The notes under the pieces are model-generated. The model searched no databases, had not been told where the DNA came from, and saw only the letters and a list, made by a program, of their open reading frames with translations. Positions 8,426 to 15,230 of a stretch of 64,000 nt of DNA are shown here, piece by piece. The DNA is from an uncultured Collinsella sp. (GTDB lineage Bacteria; Actinomycetota; Coriobacteriia; Coriobacteriales; Coriobacteriaceae): contig CATWSG010000009.1 in NCBI GenBank assembly GCA_958353395.1, forward strand, positions 1-64,000. The letters run 5' to 3'. The first letter of the stretch is position 1, and each line of letters opens with the position of its first letter. The position numbers and the translations under genes were made by a program.

Positions 8426-9592
8426 ATGGCTAATCGTTTCGTTCTCAATACCATCTCTTATCATGGTTCCGGCGCCATCAAGGAGATCCCCGGCGAGCTC
8501 CAGCGTCGCGGCTACAAGAAGATCTTCGTCTGCTCCGACCCCGATCTGGTCAAGTTTGGCGTTACCGCTAAGGTGACCGACGAGCTCGACGCTGCCGGCA
8601 TCGCTTGGAGCCTCTACTCCGAGATCAAGCCCAACCCCACTATCCAGAACGTCAAGGACGGCGTCGAGGCCTTCAAGGCCGCCGAGGCTGACGCTATCGT
8701 GACCATCGGTGGTGGCTCCTCCATGGACACTGCTAAGGCCATCGGCATCATCATCAACAACCCCGAGTTCGCCGATGTCCGCAGCCTCGAGGGCGTTGCT
8801 CCCACTAAGAACCACGCCGTGTTCACCATCGCTGTGCCGACGACCGCCGGTACCGCCGCCGAGGTGACCATCAACTACGTCATCACCGACCCCGAGAAGG
8901 TCCGCAAGTTCGTGTGCGTCGACACCAACGACGCCCCCGAGGTCGCCGTCGTCGATCCCGACATGATGGCCTCCATGCCCGCCGGCCTGACCGCTTCCAC
9001 TGGCATGGACGCTCTGACCCACGCCATCGAGGGCTACACCACCAAGGGCGCTTGGGAGCTCTCCGACATGTTCCACTTTGAGGCTATTAAGCTGATCAGC
9101 GAGAACCTGCGTGACTCCGTCGCCGAGGCCAAGTCCGGTCAGCCCGGCTCCGGTCGCGAGGGCATGGCCCTTGGTCAGTATGTCGCCGGCATGGGCTTCT
9201 CCAACGTTGGCCTGGGCATCGACCACGCCATGGCTCACACCCTGTCAGCTCACTACGACACCCCGCACGGCGTCGCTTGCGCCATGCTGCTGCCGATCGC
9301 CATGGAGTTCAACAAGCCGGTTTGCGCTGAGCGCCTGGCCAAGGTTGCCGTTGCCATGGGTGTTGACACCACGGGCATGAGCACCGACGAGGCTGCCGAC
9401 GCCGCTATCGCCGCCGTCAAGCAGCTTTCCGCCGACGTGAATATCCCGCACGTCTGCGAGGCCATGAAGGCTGACGAGATCGAGGTCCTGGCCAAGGACG
9501 CCATGGCCGACGCTTGCTTCCCGGGTAACCCGCGCGAGGCGACGCTCGACGACGTCATTGAGCTCTTCAAGAAGATCTGCCCGGCTGCCTAA
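8426..9592 (+). CDS. Iron-containing alcohol dehydrogenase (lactaldehyde reductase type)
   Basis: A 388-residue group III alcohol dehydrogenase that reduces an aldehyde with NAD(P)H, or the reverse, using Fe2+. The nucleotide-binding motif is GGGSSMDTAKAIG (about residues 95-107). Metal ligands are expected from the Asp in the VVDPD region and the three histidines in DALTHAIEGY and GLGIDHAMAHTLSAHYDTPH. It resembles FucO and butanol dehydrogenases, and the substrate is not settled by sequence. Codon use is strongly biased to C- and G-ending codons compared with neighbours, suggesting high expression. The start follows GGGAGG. It is single, followed by a large palindromic element. Confidence 0.88.
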   Translation: MANRFVLNTISYHGSGAIKEIPGELQRRGYKKIFVCSDPDLVKFGVTAKVTDELDAAGIAWSLYSEIKPNPTIQNVKDGVEAFKAAEADAIVTIGGGSSMDTAKAIGIIINNPEFADVRSLEGVAPTKNHAVFTIAVPTTAGTAAEVTINYVITDPEKVRKFVCVDTNDAPEVAVVDPDMMASMPAGLTASTGMDALTHAIEGYTTKGAWELSDMFHFEAIKLISENLRDSVAEAKSGQPGSGREGMALGQYVAGMGFSNVGLGIDHAMAHTLSAHYDTPHGVACAMLLPIAMEFNKPVCAERLAKVAVAMGVDTTGMSTDEAADAAIAAVKQLSADVNIPHVCEAMKADEIEVLAKDAMADACFPGNPREATLDDVIELFKKICPAA

Positions 9593-9600
9593 CTTGGTTC

Positions 9601-9728
9601 GGCGGGCCTCTGCCCGTTAGCCCCACAATCGTCCTCGGACATGTCGGAAGCCCCCGCTGCGCACTTCGTGCGGCGGGGGCTTCCTCCGTCCTGCGGGAAG
9701 ATTGTGGGCTAACGGGCAGGGGCCCGCC
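9601..9728. repeat. Nested inverted-repeat element
   Basis: Outer arms at 9601-9630 and 9700-9728 are complementary over about 29 bases with one mismatch and one unpaired base. Inside lies a second hairpin (GGAAGCCCCCGC around 9646-9657 with its complement at 9673-9684). The core CAATCGTCCTCGGACATG just inside the left arm nearly recurs in the element at 32087-32186. The inner hairpin may terminate the dehydrogenase transcript, though no T-run follows. Confidence 0.7.
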
Positions 9729-9848
9729 GGCTCGTTATCGTGGCGGGCGCAGTTCTGAGGAGCTCAATGGGTTATCTCGCTAAGTAAAAAGATGGTTCGC
9801 GGTGGTATTGTTGCTGTGGGTTTAATTCGATATGAAAGGGTGACTTTG

Positions 9849-10877
9849 GTGTCCAAGATGGATTCTACGCTCTCCTATATTACTGACCAGCTGAAGGCGC
9901 TTACCTCGATTGCTTCGCCGACGGGCTATACCCGTGCGGCGACTGATTATCTGATGGAGACCCTGCGCGATATGGGGTTTGGGCCTGAGCGTTCCAATAA
10001 GGGTAACGTGCTCGTTGAGCTTGGTGGCGAGGGTGAGCCGCTCGTACTGGCGAGCCATGTCGATACCCTAGGCGCCATGGTGCGTTCCATTAAGGACAAT
10101 GGTCGCCTGCGCCCCACGACCCTCGGCGGGCACCAGTGGTCCACGGCCGATGGCGAGAACTGCACCGTCTACACGCGTGACGGTAATGTCTACACGGGCG
10201 TGGTCCTCAATACCGAGCCTTCGGCGCATGTGGCCGATGAGCCGGTCAAGACCATCGAGAAGAACATGGAAATCCTGCTCGACGAGAACGTTGACAGCAA
10301 GGACGATGTGCTCGAGCTGGGTATTCAAACCGGCGACATCATCGCTATGGATCCGCGCACCACGGTGACGGAGAGCGGCTTCATCAAGAGTCGCTTCCTT
10401 GACGACAAGCTGTCCGCGTCGATTCTGCTGGGTTTGGCCTGCGCTGTCGCCGACGGCGAGGTGACCCTTTCGCGCAAGGTTTCGCTGCTCTTTACGGTGT
10501 ACGAGGAGGTCGGCCACGGCGGTGCCTTTGTGCCGGCCGACACGCGCGAGATGATCAGCGTTGACATGGGCTGCGTGGGCGACGACCTGGGCTGCACCGA
10601 GCGCATGGTGTCGATTTGCGCCAAGGATTCGGGTGGTCCGTACAACTACGACCTGGTGACCACGCTGTCCAATATCGCGCGCGAGCTTGAACTTGACTAC
10701 GCCATCGACGTGTACCCGCACTACGGCTCGGACGTTGAGGCCACGCTCTCTGCCGGCTACGACATCCGTCACGGCCTGATCGGCCCCGGCGTGTACGCGA
10801 GCCACAACTACGAGCGCAGCCACATGGACGGCGTGCGCAACACCTACGAGCTGGTCCGAGCCTACGTACAGCGCTAG
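9849..10877 (+). CDS. M42 family metallopeptidase (glutamyl/leucyl aminopeptidase type)
   Basis: A 342-residue cytoplasmic aminopeptidase of family M42, which forms large tetrahedral shells and trims peptides from the N-terminus with two metal ions. Visible motifs are ASHVDTLG (about residue 69, metal His and Asp), DDKLSAS (about 184, bridging Asp), YEEVGHGG (about 218, catalytic and metal Glu), SVDMG (about 238) and HYGSD (about 291). I take the GTG at 9849, eight bases after AAAGGG; an ATG at 9858 is the alternative. The gene has its own leader after the palindromic element and converges on mnmA. Confidence 0.88.
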   Translation: MSKMDSTLSYITDQLKALTSIASPTGYTRAATDYLMETLRDMGFGPERSNKGNVLVELGGEGEPLVLASHVDTLGAMVRSIKDNGRLRPTTLGGHQWSTADGENCTVYTRDGNVYTGVVLNTEPSAHVADEPVKTIEKNMEILLDENVDSKDDVLELGIQTGDIIAMDPRTTVTESGFIKSRFLDDKLSASILLGLACAVADGEVTLSRKVSLLFTVYEEVGHGGAFVPADTREMISVDMGCVGDDLGCTERMVSICAKDSGGPYNYDLVTTLSNIARELELDYAIDVYPHYGSDVEATLSAGYDIRHGLIGPGVYASHNYERSHMDGVRNTYELVRAYVQR

Positions 10878-10885
10878 CGATGCAG

Positions 10886-10921
10886 CGGCCTCGGCTGATA
10901 CGGCAGTACCGACCGAGGCCG
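10886..10921. terminator. Hairpin between M42 peptidase and mnmA
   Basis: CGGCCTCGG at about 10886 pairs with CCGAGGCCG ending at 10921. It lies between convergent genes, but without a clear T-run its role as a terminator is uncertain. Confidence 0.45.
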
Positions 10922-10932
10922 TCCTCTCTAAG

Positions 10933-10995
10933 TTGCGGTGAAATAGGGACTGTTTGGCGGTTTTAAACGCTTAAACAGTCCCTATTTCACCGCAA
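10933..10995. repeat. Palindromic intergenic element, copy 1
   Basis: Perfect 23-base arms (10933-10955 and 10973-10995) beginning TTGCGGTGAAATAGGGAC, around a 17-base centre that is itself partly self-complementary (GCGGTTTTAAACGC). A second, diverged copy lies at 21978-22040. It lies between convergent genes and may serve as a bidirectional terminator, but arm length and recurrence suggest a REP- or MITE-like family. Confidence 0.8.
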
Positions 10996-11013
10996 TTTAT
11001 GAAGGGGGTGGGA

Positions 11014-12114
11014 CTACTTGATGGCGGCAGTCACGGTACCGCCGCCCAGGACAATGTCGCCGCGGTAGACGACGACGGCTTGTCCGGGGGCGATGGCTCG
11101 CTGCGACTCGTCAAAAGTCAGCAGCATTTGTCCGTCGGCGCCACGTGCAAGGGTTGCCGCCTGGTCCTTTTGACGGTAGCGGTATTTGGCACCCACGCGA
11201 ATGCCGCCGGACGTGAGCTCTGCCTCCATGCGGTCGGCAGGGGCGCTCCAGATCCAGTCGTTGGCCGTGAGCGCTGTGGCCGTCAGGTCCTCGGCCTCGC
11301 CCAGATGCACAATGTTGCTGGCGGCGTCGACGCCCGTTACGTACACGGGATGGGCCATCGCGACGCCCAGACCCTTGCGCTGGCCGATGGTATAGCGCAG
11401 CGCGCCGTTGTGGCGACCGACCAGGCTGCCGTCGCGCCACACGATATCGCCCGGTGTAGCGGGATGTCCGCACCGACGTTCGATATAGCCCGCATAGTCA
11501 CCGTCTGGAATAAAGCAGATGTCCTCGCTTTCGGCCTTCTGGGCGTTGGTAAAGCCTTGCTCGGCGGCTATGCGGCGCACGTCGCGCTCTTTGTCTAGGC
11601 CTGCCAGCGGAAAGATCGTGTGCGCCAGGCGCTCCTGCGTAAGCGAATATAAAAAGTAGCTCTGGTCCTTTTTGGGATCTTCGCCGCGATGCAGCTGCCA
11701 GGTGCCGTCTACTGTCTGGCTTGTTTTGGCGTAATGACCCGTTGCGATGTAGTCGCAGCCCATGTCCAGCGCCGCACCGAGCAACGCGCCAAACTTTATG
11801 TGGCGGTTGCAGATGATGCACGGGTTGGGCGTCAGCCCCTCCTGGTAGGCGTTCACAAAGCGCTCGATAACGCTGTGGTCGAAGGTCTGCTGCAAGTCGA
11901 GCACATGGTGGGGTATCCCCAGACGCTCGGCGACGGCCTTCGCATCGGCGATGTCGCGGTCGACCTTACTCATGCCCGTGGCGGGATCGGGCGCGGGACA
12001 GGTGAGGCGCATGGTGGCACCGACACATTCGTAACCCTGACTTTTGAGCAGATACGCGGTCACGCTGGAATCGACGCCGCCGCTCATGGCGACGAGCACG
12101 CGCTTGTTGTGCAT
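11014..12114 (-). CDS. mnmA: tRNA-specific 2-thiouridylase MnmA
   Basis: This 366-residue enzyme thiolates U34 of the Lys, Glu and Gln tRNAs, using ATP and sulfur relayed from a cysteine desulfurase. The PP-loop is AMSGGVDSS (about residues 8-16). The two catalytic cysteines are in NPCIICNRHIKFG (about 100) and SEDICFIPDGDY (about 200). The C-terminal beta-barrel domain follows. It is downstream of cysK on the same strand, with a hairpin and a possible promoter in the 180-base gap, so it may be transcribed alone. Cysteine synthase and a sulfur-using tRNA enzyme side by side fit a sulfur metabolism theme. Confidence 0.95.
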   Translation of the reverse strand: MHNKRVLVAMSGGVDSSVTAYLLKSQGYECVGATMRLTCPAPDPATGMSKVDRDIADAKAVAERLGIPHHVLDLQQTFDHSVIERFVNAYQEGLTPNPCIICNRHIKFGALLGAALDMGCDYIATGHYAKTSQTVDGTWQLHRGEDPKKDQSYFLYSLTQERLAHTIFPLAGLDKERDVRRIAAEQGFTNAQKAESEDICFIPDGDYAGYIERRCGHPATPGDIVWRDGSLVGRHNGALRYTIGQRKGLGVAMAHPVYVTGVDAASNIVHLGEAEDLTATALTANDWIWSAPADRMEAELTSGGIRVGAKYRYRQKDQAATLARGADGQMLLTFDESQRAIAPGQAVVVYRGDIVLGGGTVTAAIK

Positions 12115-12143
12115 GGGGAGGTTCTCCTTGGTGGCATGTGGCC

Positions 12144-12192
12144 AAAAAAGAAAAGCGGCGCGGGAGGCTGGTTCCGCGCCGCAGACATTGTA
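12144..12192 (-). terminator. Hairpin with U-run in the mnmA leader
   Basis: Read leftward, GCGGCGCGG/CCGCGCCGC (12182-12174 with 12163-12155) forms a strong stem followed by TTTTCTTTTTT (12154-12144). Immediately upstream is an extended -10 (TGCTACAAT, -10 at 12192-12187). The hairpin could be the cysK terminator, or an attenuator at the very start of the mnmA transcript. Confidence 0.65.
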
Positions 12193-12294
12193 GCAAGTTC
12201 GGGCGTCCTGTGGGACACCCTGTTGGGATGAGCTCAGGCTGCCAGAAGAGAGGGGAGGCCGGCGCGCCTTGGACTCGTTCTAAGAACGAGAGCT

Positions 12295-13233
12295 CTAGTC
12301 CTGGAAGAGCGCCGTGGACAGGTAGCGCTCACCGGTGTCGGCGAGCAGCGCCACGATGGTCTTGCCCTCGTTCTCGGGGCGCTTGGCCAGCTGCAGTGCG
12401 GCCCACACGGCGGCGCCGGACGAAATGCCCACGAGCACGCCCTCCTTGTGGCCCACGGCGCGGCCGGTGGCAAAGGCGTCGTCGTTCTCGACGGGGATGA
12501 TCTCGTCATAGACCTGGGTATCGAGGACGTCGGGCACAAAGCCAGCGCCGATGCCCTGGATCTTGTGCGGGCCGGCCTGGCCCTTAGAGAGCACCGGGGA
12601 GGTGGCGGGCTCGACGGCGACAACCTGAATCTGGGGGTTCTGCTCCTTGAGGAACTCGCCCACGCCGGTCACGGTACCACCGGTGCCGACGCCGGCGACG
12701 AAGATGTCGACCTTGCCGTCGGTGTCGTCCCAGATCTCGGGGCCGGTCGTGGCCTTGTGGATGGCGGGGTTGGCGGGGTTCACAAACTGGCCGGCGATGA
12801 TGCTGTTGGGAGTCTCCTTCTGCAGTTCCTCTGCCTTGGCGATAGCGCCCTTCATGCCCTTGGAGCCGTCGGTGAGCACGAGCTGCGCACCGTATGCCTG
12901 CATCAGCTTGCGGCGCTCGACGGACATGGTCTCGGGCATGGTGATGATCACCTTGTAGCCGCGGGCGGCCGCCACCGAGGCGATGCCGACGCCGGTGTTG
13001 CCGCTCGTGGGCTCGATGATGGTGTAGTCGCCGCCGCGCACGAGCTTGCCTGCCTTCTCGGCCTCGTCAATCATGTTCTTGGCGACGCGGTCTTTAACTG
13101 ACCCGGCGGGGTTGAAGTATTCGAGTTTGACGAGCACACGAGCCTTGAGGTCCTCGTCGGCCTCAAAGTGAGTGAGCTCCAGGAGCGGGGTGTGGCCGAT
13201 AAGCTGATCGATGGACGTGTAAACCTTGCTCAT
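12295..13233 (-). CDS. cysK: Cysteine synthase A (O-acetylserine sulfhydrylase)
   Basis: This 312-residue PLP enzyme makes cysteine from O-acetylserine and sulfide. The PLP lysine lies in NPAGSVKDRVAKNM (about residue 45), the substrate loop is PTSGNTGVG (about 72), and the PLP phosphate loop is GVGTGGTVTGVG (about 180). Length fits CysK. GGAGG precedes the ATG. It is transcribed divergently from an Rrf2 regulator, the classical arrangement of CymR/IscR-type control. Its promoter and a palindrome are described separately. Confidence 0.93.
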   Translation of the reverse strand: MSKVYTSIDQLIGHTPLLELTHFEADEDLKARVLVKLEYFNPAGSVKDRVAKNMIDEAEKAGKLVRGGDYTIIEPTSGNTGVGIASVAAARGYKVIITMPETMSVERRKLMQAYGAQLVLTDGSKGMKGAIAKAEELQKETPNSIIAGQFVNPANPAIHKATTGPEIWDDTDGKVDIFVAGVGTGGTVTGVGEFLKEQNPQIQVVAVEPATSPVLSKGQAGPHKIQGIGAGFVPDVLDTQVYDEIIPVENDDAFATGRAVGHKEGVLVGISSGAAVWAALQLAKRPENEGKTIVALLADTGERYLSTALFQD

Positions 13234-13486
13234 GGTGAACCTCCAAAGTGTTCAAGTTGCTGGTTGCCGTGTGGTTTCACGGTGCGTGTAGCAGCTAAAC
13301 CCATAAACCTTATAGGTTGTTCGTTTAGCTGTTGGGAAGCATACTAGACACTAAAGCCTAGTAATGCAATAGGAAATAGAAGATTATTACGAGCTGATTA
13401 ACCATCTTGACCGGAACGGGTATTTTCAAAACCAATTTTTCGGCTAGAATTTCTACGGACTAAATGACCGAAAGGCAGCACTATAC
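13234..13486. promoter_or_regulatory. Divergent cysK / rrf2 promoters and operator candidate
   Basis: For cysK (leftward) there is TTGCAT at 13369-13364, a 17-base spacer and TAGTAT at 13346-13341. Downstream of it, AACCT-TAT-AGGTT (13306-13318) is a perfect 5-base-arm palindrome in the cysK leader. For the regulator (rightward), TTTTCA and TAGAAT (13445-13450) with a 16-base spacer form a plausible promoter. The regulator next door is the natural candidate to bind here. Confidence 0.6.
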
Positions 13487-13915
13487 ATGTTGGTTTCTAC
13501 AAAGGGCAGATATGCCCTGCGCGTTATGGTCGATCTGGCCGAGCACCAGGCGGCCGGTCGCATCCCGCTCAAAGAGATCGCGGCGCGACAGGGGATTTCC
13601 GAGAAATATCTCGAGAACATCTTGGCTACGCTCGTGCGCGCCAACATGCTTTCGGGCATGCGCGGCAAGGGCGGCGGCTACGTGCTCACGCGCCCGCCCG
13701 AGCAGTACACGGTGGGCGAGATCCTGCGCCTGACCGAGGGCAGTCTGGCACCGGTTGCATGCCTGGATGGCGACTGCAAGGGCTGCTCACGCTCGGATGA
13801 GTGCCCCACGCTCGACGTGTGGAAGAACCTGGACAAGCTCATCAACGACTACCTCGACGGTGTGACACTCGATCAACTTGTCGCTCCCAACCATGGCTAC
13901 GACTACGTCATCTAA
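13487..13915 (+). CDS. Rrf2 family regulator with four-cysteine cluster
   Basis: A 142-residue winged helix regulator. The N-terminal KGRYALRVMVDLAEHQ and EKYLENILATLVRANMLSG are the Rrf2 DNA-binding segment. A cysteine-rich stretch, ACLDGDCKGCSRSDEC (about residues 88-103), sits where IscR and NsrR hold their Fe-S ligands. CymR, the cysteine regulator of Bacillus, lacks this cluster, so this protein may sense iron-sulfur status, redox or NO rather than only O-acetylserine via CysK. The target is probably cysK and itself, from the divergent layout. Start by homology to MLVSTKGRYALR; the ribosome site (GAAAGG) is modest. Confidence 0.88.
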   Translation: MLVSTKGRYALRVMVDLAEHQAAGRIPLKEIAARQGISEKYLENILATLVRANMLSGMRGKGGGYVLTRPPEQYTVGEILRLTEGSLAPVACLDGDCKGCSRSDECPTLDVWKNLDKLINDYLDGVTLDQLVAPNHGYDYVI

Positions 13916-13984
13916 TCCCACCTGTCATGTGGGGACGGGGTAGAAATGGTAGATTCTCTCGCCCTTTGAGACTTGACAAATAAG

Positions 13985-14024
13985 AAGGCCGCCCATTTTT
14001 GCGATGGGCGGCCTTCGTTTTGGG
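13985..14024. terminator. Bidirectional terminator between rrf2 and the DUF360 gene
   Basis: A 12-bp stem, AAGGCCGCCCAT at 13985-13996 with its complement at 14004-14015, is followed by CGTTTT. It sits between convergent genes. Confidence 0.85.
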
Positions 14025-14056
14025 CTGTTGAGACGGGCACGGCCGGAATGGCCGTT

Positions 14057-14422
14057 TTAGTCCTCGGCGATGCTGTCGAGGATGCTGCGCGTGATGGATA
14101 CCAGGATACTGCCCATAAAGGCCGATCCAAAGCTGGCGATGGAGATGCCCGCGCCCAGCAGATTGACCGACAGGTAGCTGGCCAGCTCGAGCATAAAGCT
14201 GTTGACTACGAGCTGAAAAACACCAAGCGTAATAATAGTGAGCGGCAGTGAGATGACGGTCAGGAACGGCTTGACGAGCGAATCGACAATGTTCAGGAAC
14301 AGTCCCACAAAGGCAAAGCAGACCCAGGTCTCGGCAAAGCCGAAGGGTTGGATACCGGGGACGAGGAACGTGGCGATCGCGATGGCGATCGAGGTGAAGA
14401 GCCAGTTAAGCATAAAGCGCAT
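14057..14422 (-). CDS. Phage holin IV-like (YvlD/DUF360) membrane protein
   Basis: A 121-residue protein with four hydrophobic helices, matching the YvlD family classed under phage holin superfamily 4. The segment FLNIVDSLVKPFLTVISLPL followed by TIITLGVFQLVVNSFML is typical. These are chromosomal membrane proteins of unclear role, and there are no phage genes here. GAAAGGA precedes the ATG. Confidence 0.8.
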   Translation of the reverse strand: MRFMLNWLFTSIAIAIATFLVPGIQPFGFAETWVCFAFVGLFLNIVDSLVKPFLTVISLPLTIITLGVFQLVVNSFMLELASYLSVNLLGAGISIASFGSAFMGSILVSITRSILDSIAED

Positions 14423-14746
14423 GGCGTGAATCCTTTCTTGCGCCGGGATTGCTGGCGTCGCGTGAAGCGGCTTACGGCGGCGACCTGGATGGTTGCGCGG
14501 GCGCGCCGCGGTGTTTGGGCGCCCATTGTCTCAAATATTCGTGGAGCTTACGTGCGCATATGGTTTCTAAACGGCGTCCGTCCTGAAAAACGCGCCGCTG
14601 GCAGAGAGTCTTGTCGCTTTAGTTTGGTGGTGTGCTACACTGCTACGGGCAAAAGCCACAGGCGTTGCCCTATTGCATAGAACGGGTGAACGATGCCCGA
14701 TGTCAGTATCAACTTCGATGCCTTTTGGCGGGTTTGGCGGTGATCG
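14423..14746. promoter_or_regulatory. Intergenic region with the yerC promoter
   Basis: For the rightward gene, TTGTCG (14611-14616) and an extended TGCTACACT (-10 at 14636-14641) with a 19-base spacer form a likely promoter, giving a leader of about 100 bases. The left half, 14440-14600, holds the start signals of the DUF360 gene and otherwise nothing I recognise. Confidence 0.55.
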
Positions 14747-15046
14747 ATGAATATCGAGAACATGTTTGACAAGCCTGATGTCAAGCAGCTGGTCCACGCA
14801 TTTAGCCTTTTGGACGACGAGAAGGATATCCAAGCGTTTTTGACCGATATCTGCACGCCGCGCGAGATTTGCGACCTTTCTCAGCGTTTGCAGGTTGCGC
14901 GCTATTTGGACGAGGGCGAGCCTTATGTTGAGGTTCAGGCCCGCACCGGCGCTTCGTCCACCACGGTGAGCCGCGTTTCAAAGGCGCTGAACGGCGAGTA
15001 CGGTGGCTACCGCAAGATCCTCATTAAGTTGGAGGATGGCGAGTAG
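14747..15046 (+). CDS. YerC/YecD family TrpR-like regulator
   Basis: A 99-residue protein of the YerC/YecD group, which has the TrpR fold. The helix-turn-helix is visible as TPREICDLSQRLQVARYLDE and VQARTGASSTTVSRVSKAL. The ligand and targets are not known for most members. In this window it precedes the AddAB genes but is separated from them by a terminator-like hairpin, so it is probably its own unit. The ribosome site is weak (GGCGGTGATCG before the ATG). Similar proteins from Firmicutes have the same length. Confidence 0.85.
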   Translation: MNIENMFDKPDVKQLVHAFSLLDDEKDIQAFLTDICTPREICDLSQRLQVARYLDEGEPYVEVQARTGASSTTVSRVSKALNGEYGGYRKILIKLEDGE

Positions 15047-15068
15047 GCCAGCGACAACATTGAATTAC

Positions 15069-15100
15069 GAAGAACCGTCCCTCCGGGGGCGGTTTTTATA
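15069..15100 (+). terminator. Short terminator after yerC
   Basis: ACCGTCCC pairs with GGGGCGGT (one G-T pair) and is followed by TTTTTAT. The stem is short but well placed 25 bases after the stop. Confidence 0.6.
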
Positions 15101-15230
15101 TGCCCGCAATCGGCTGGTGCGTTGGGGTCAGGTTGCTTTGCACCAAAAGATGGAGCTGCGGTGGCAATGTGTCCGCTTGGGCGGGTAGGATGGATGCATT
15201 GATTATTGCGAACAGTTTGAGCGGAGGACC

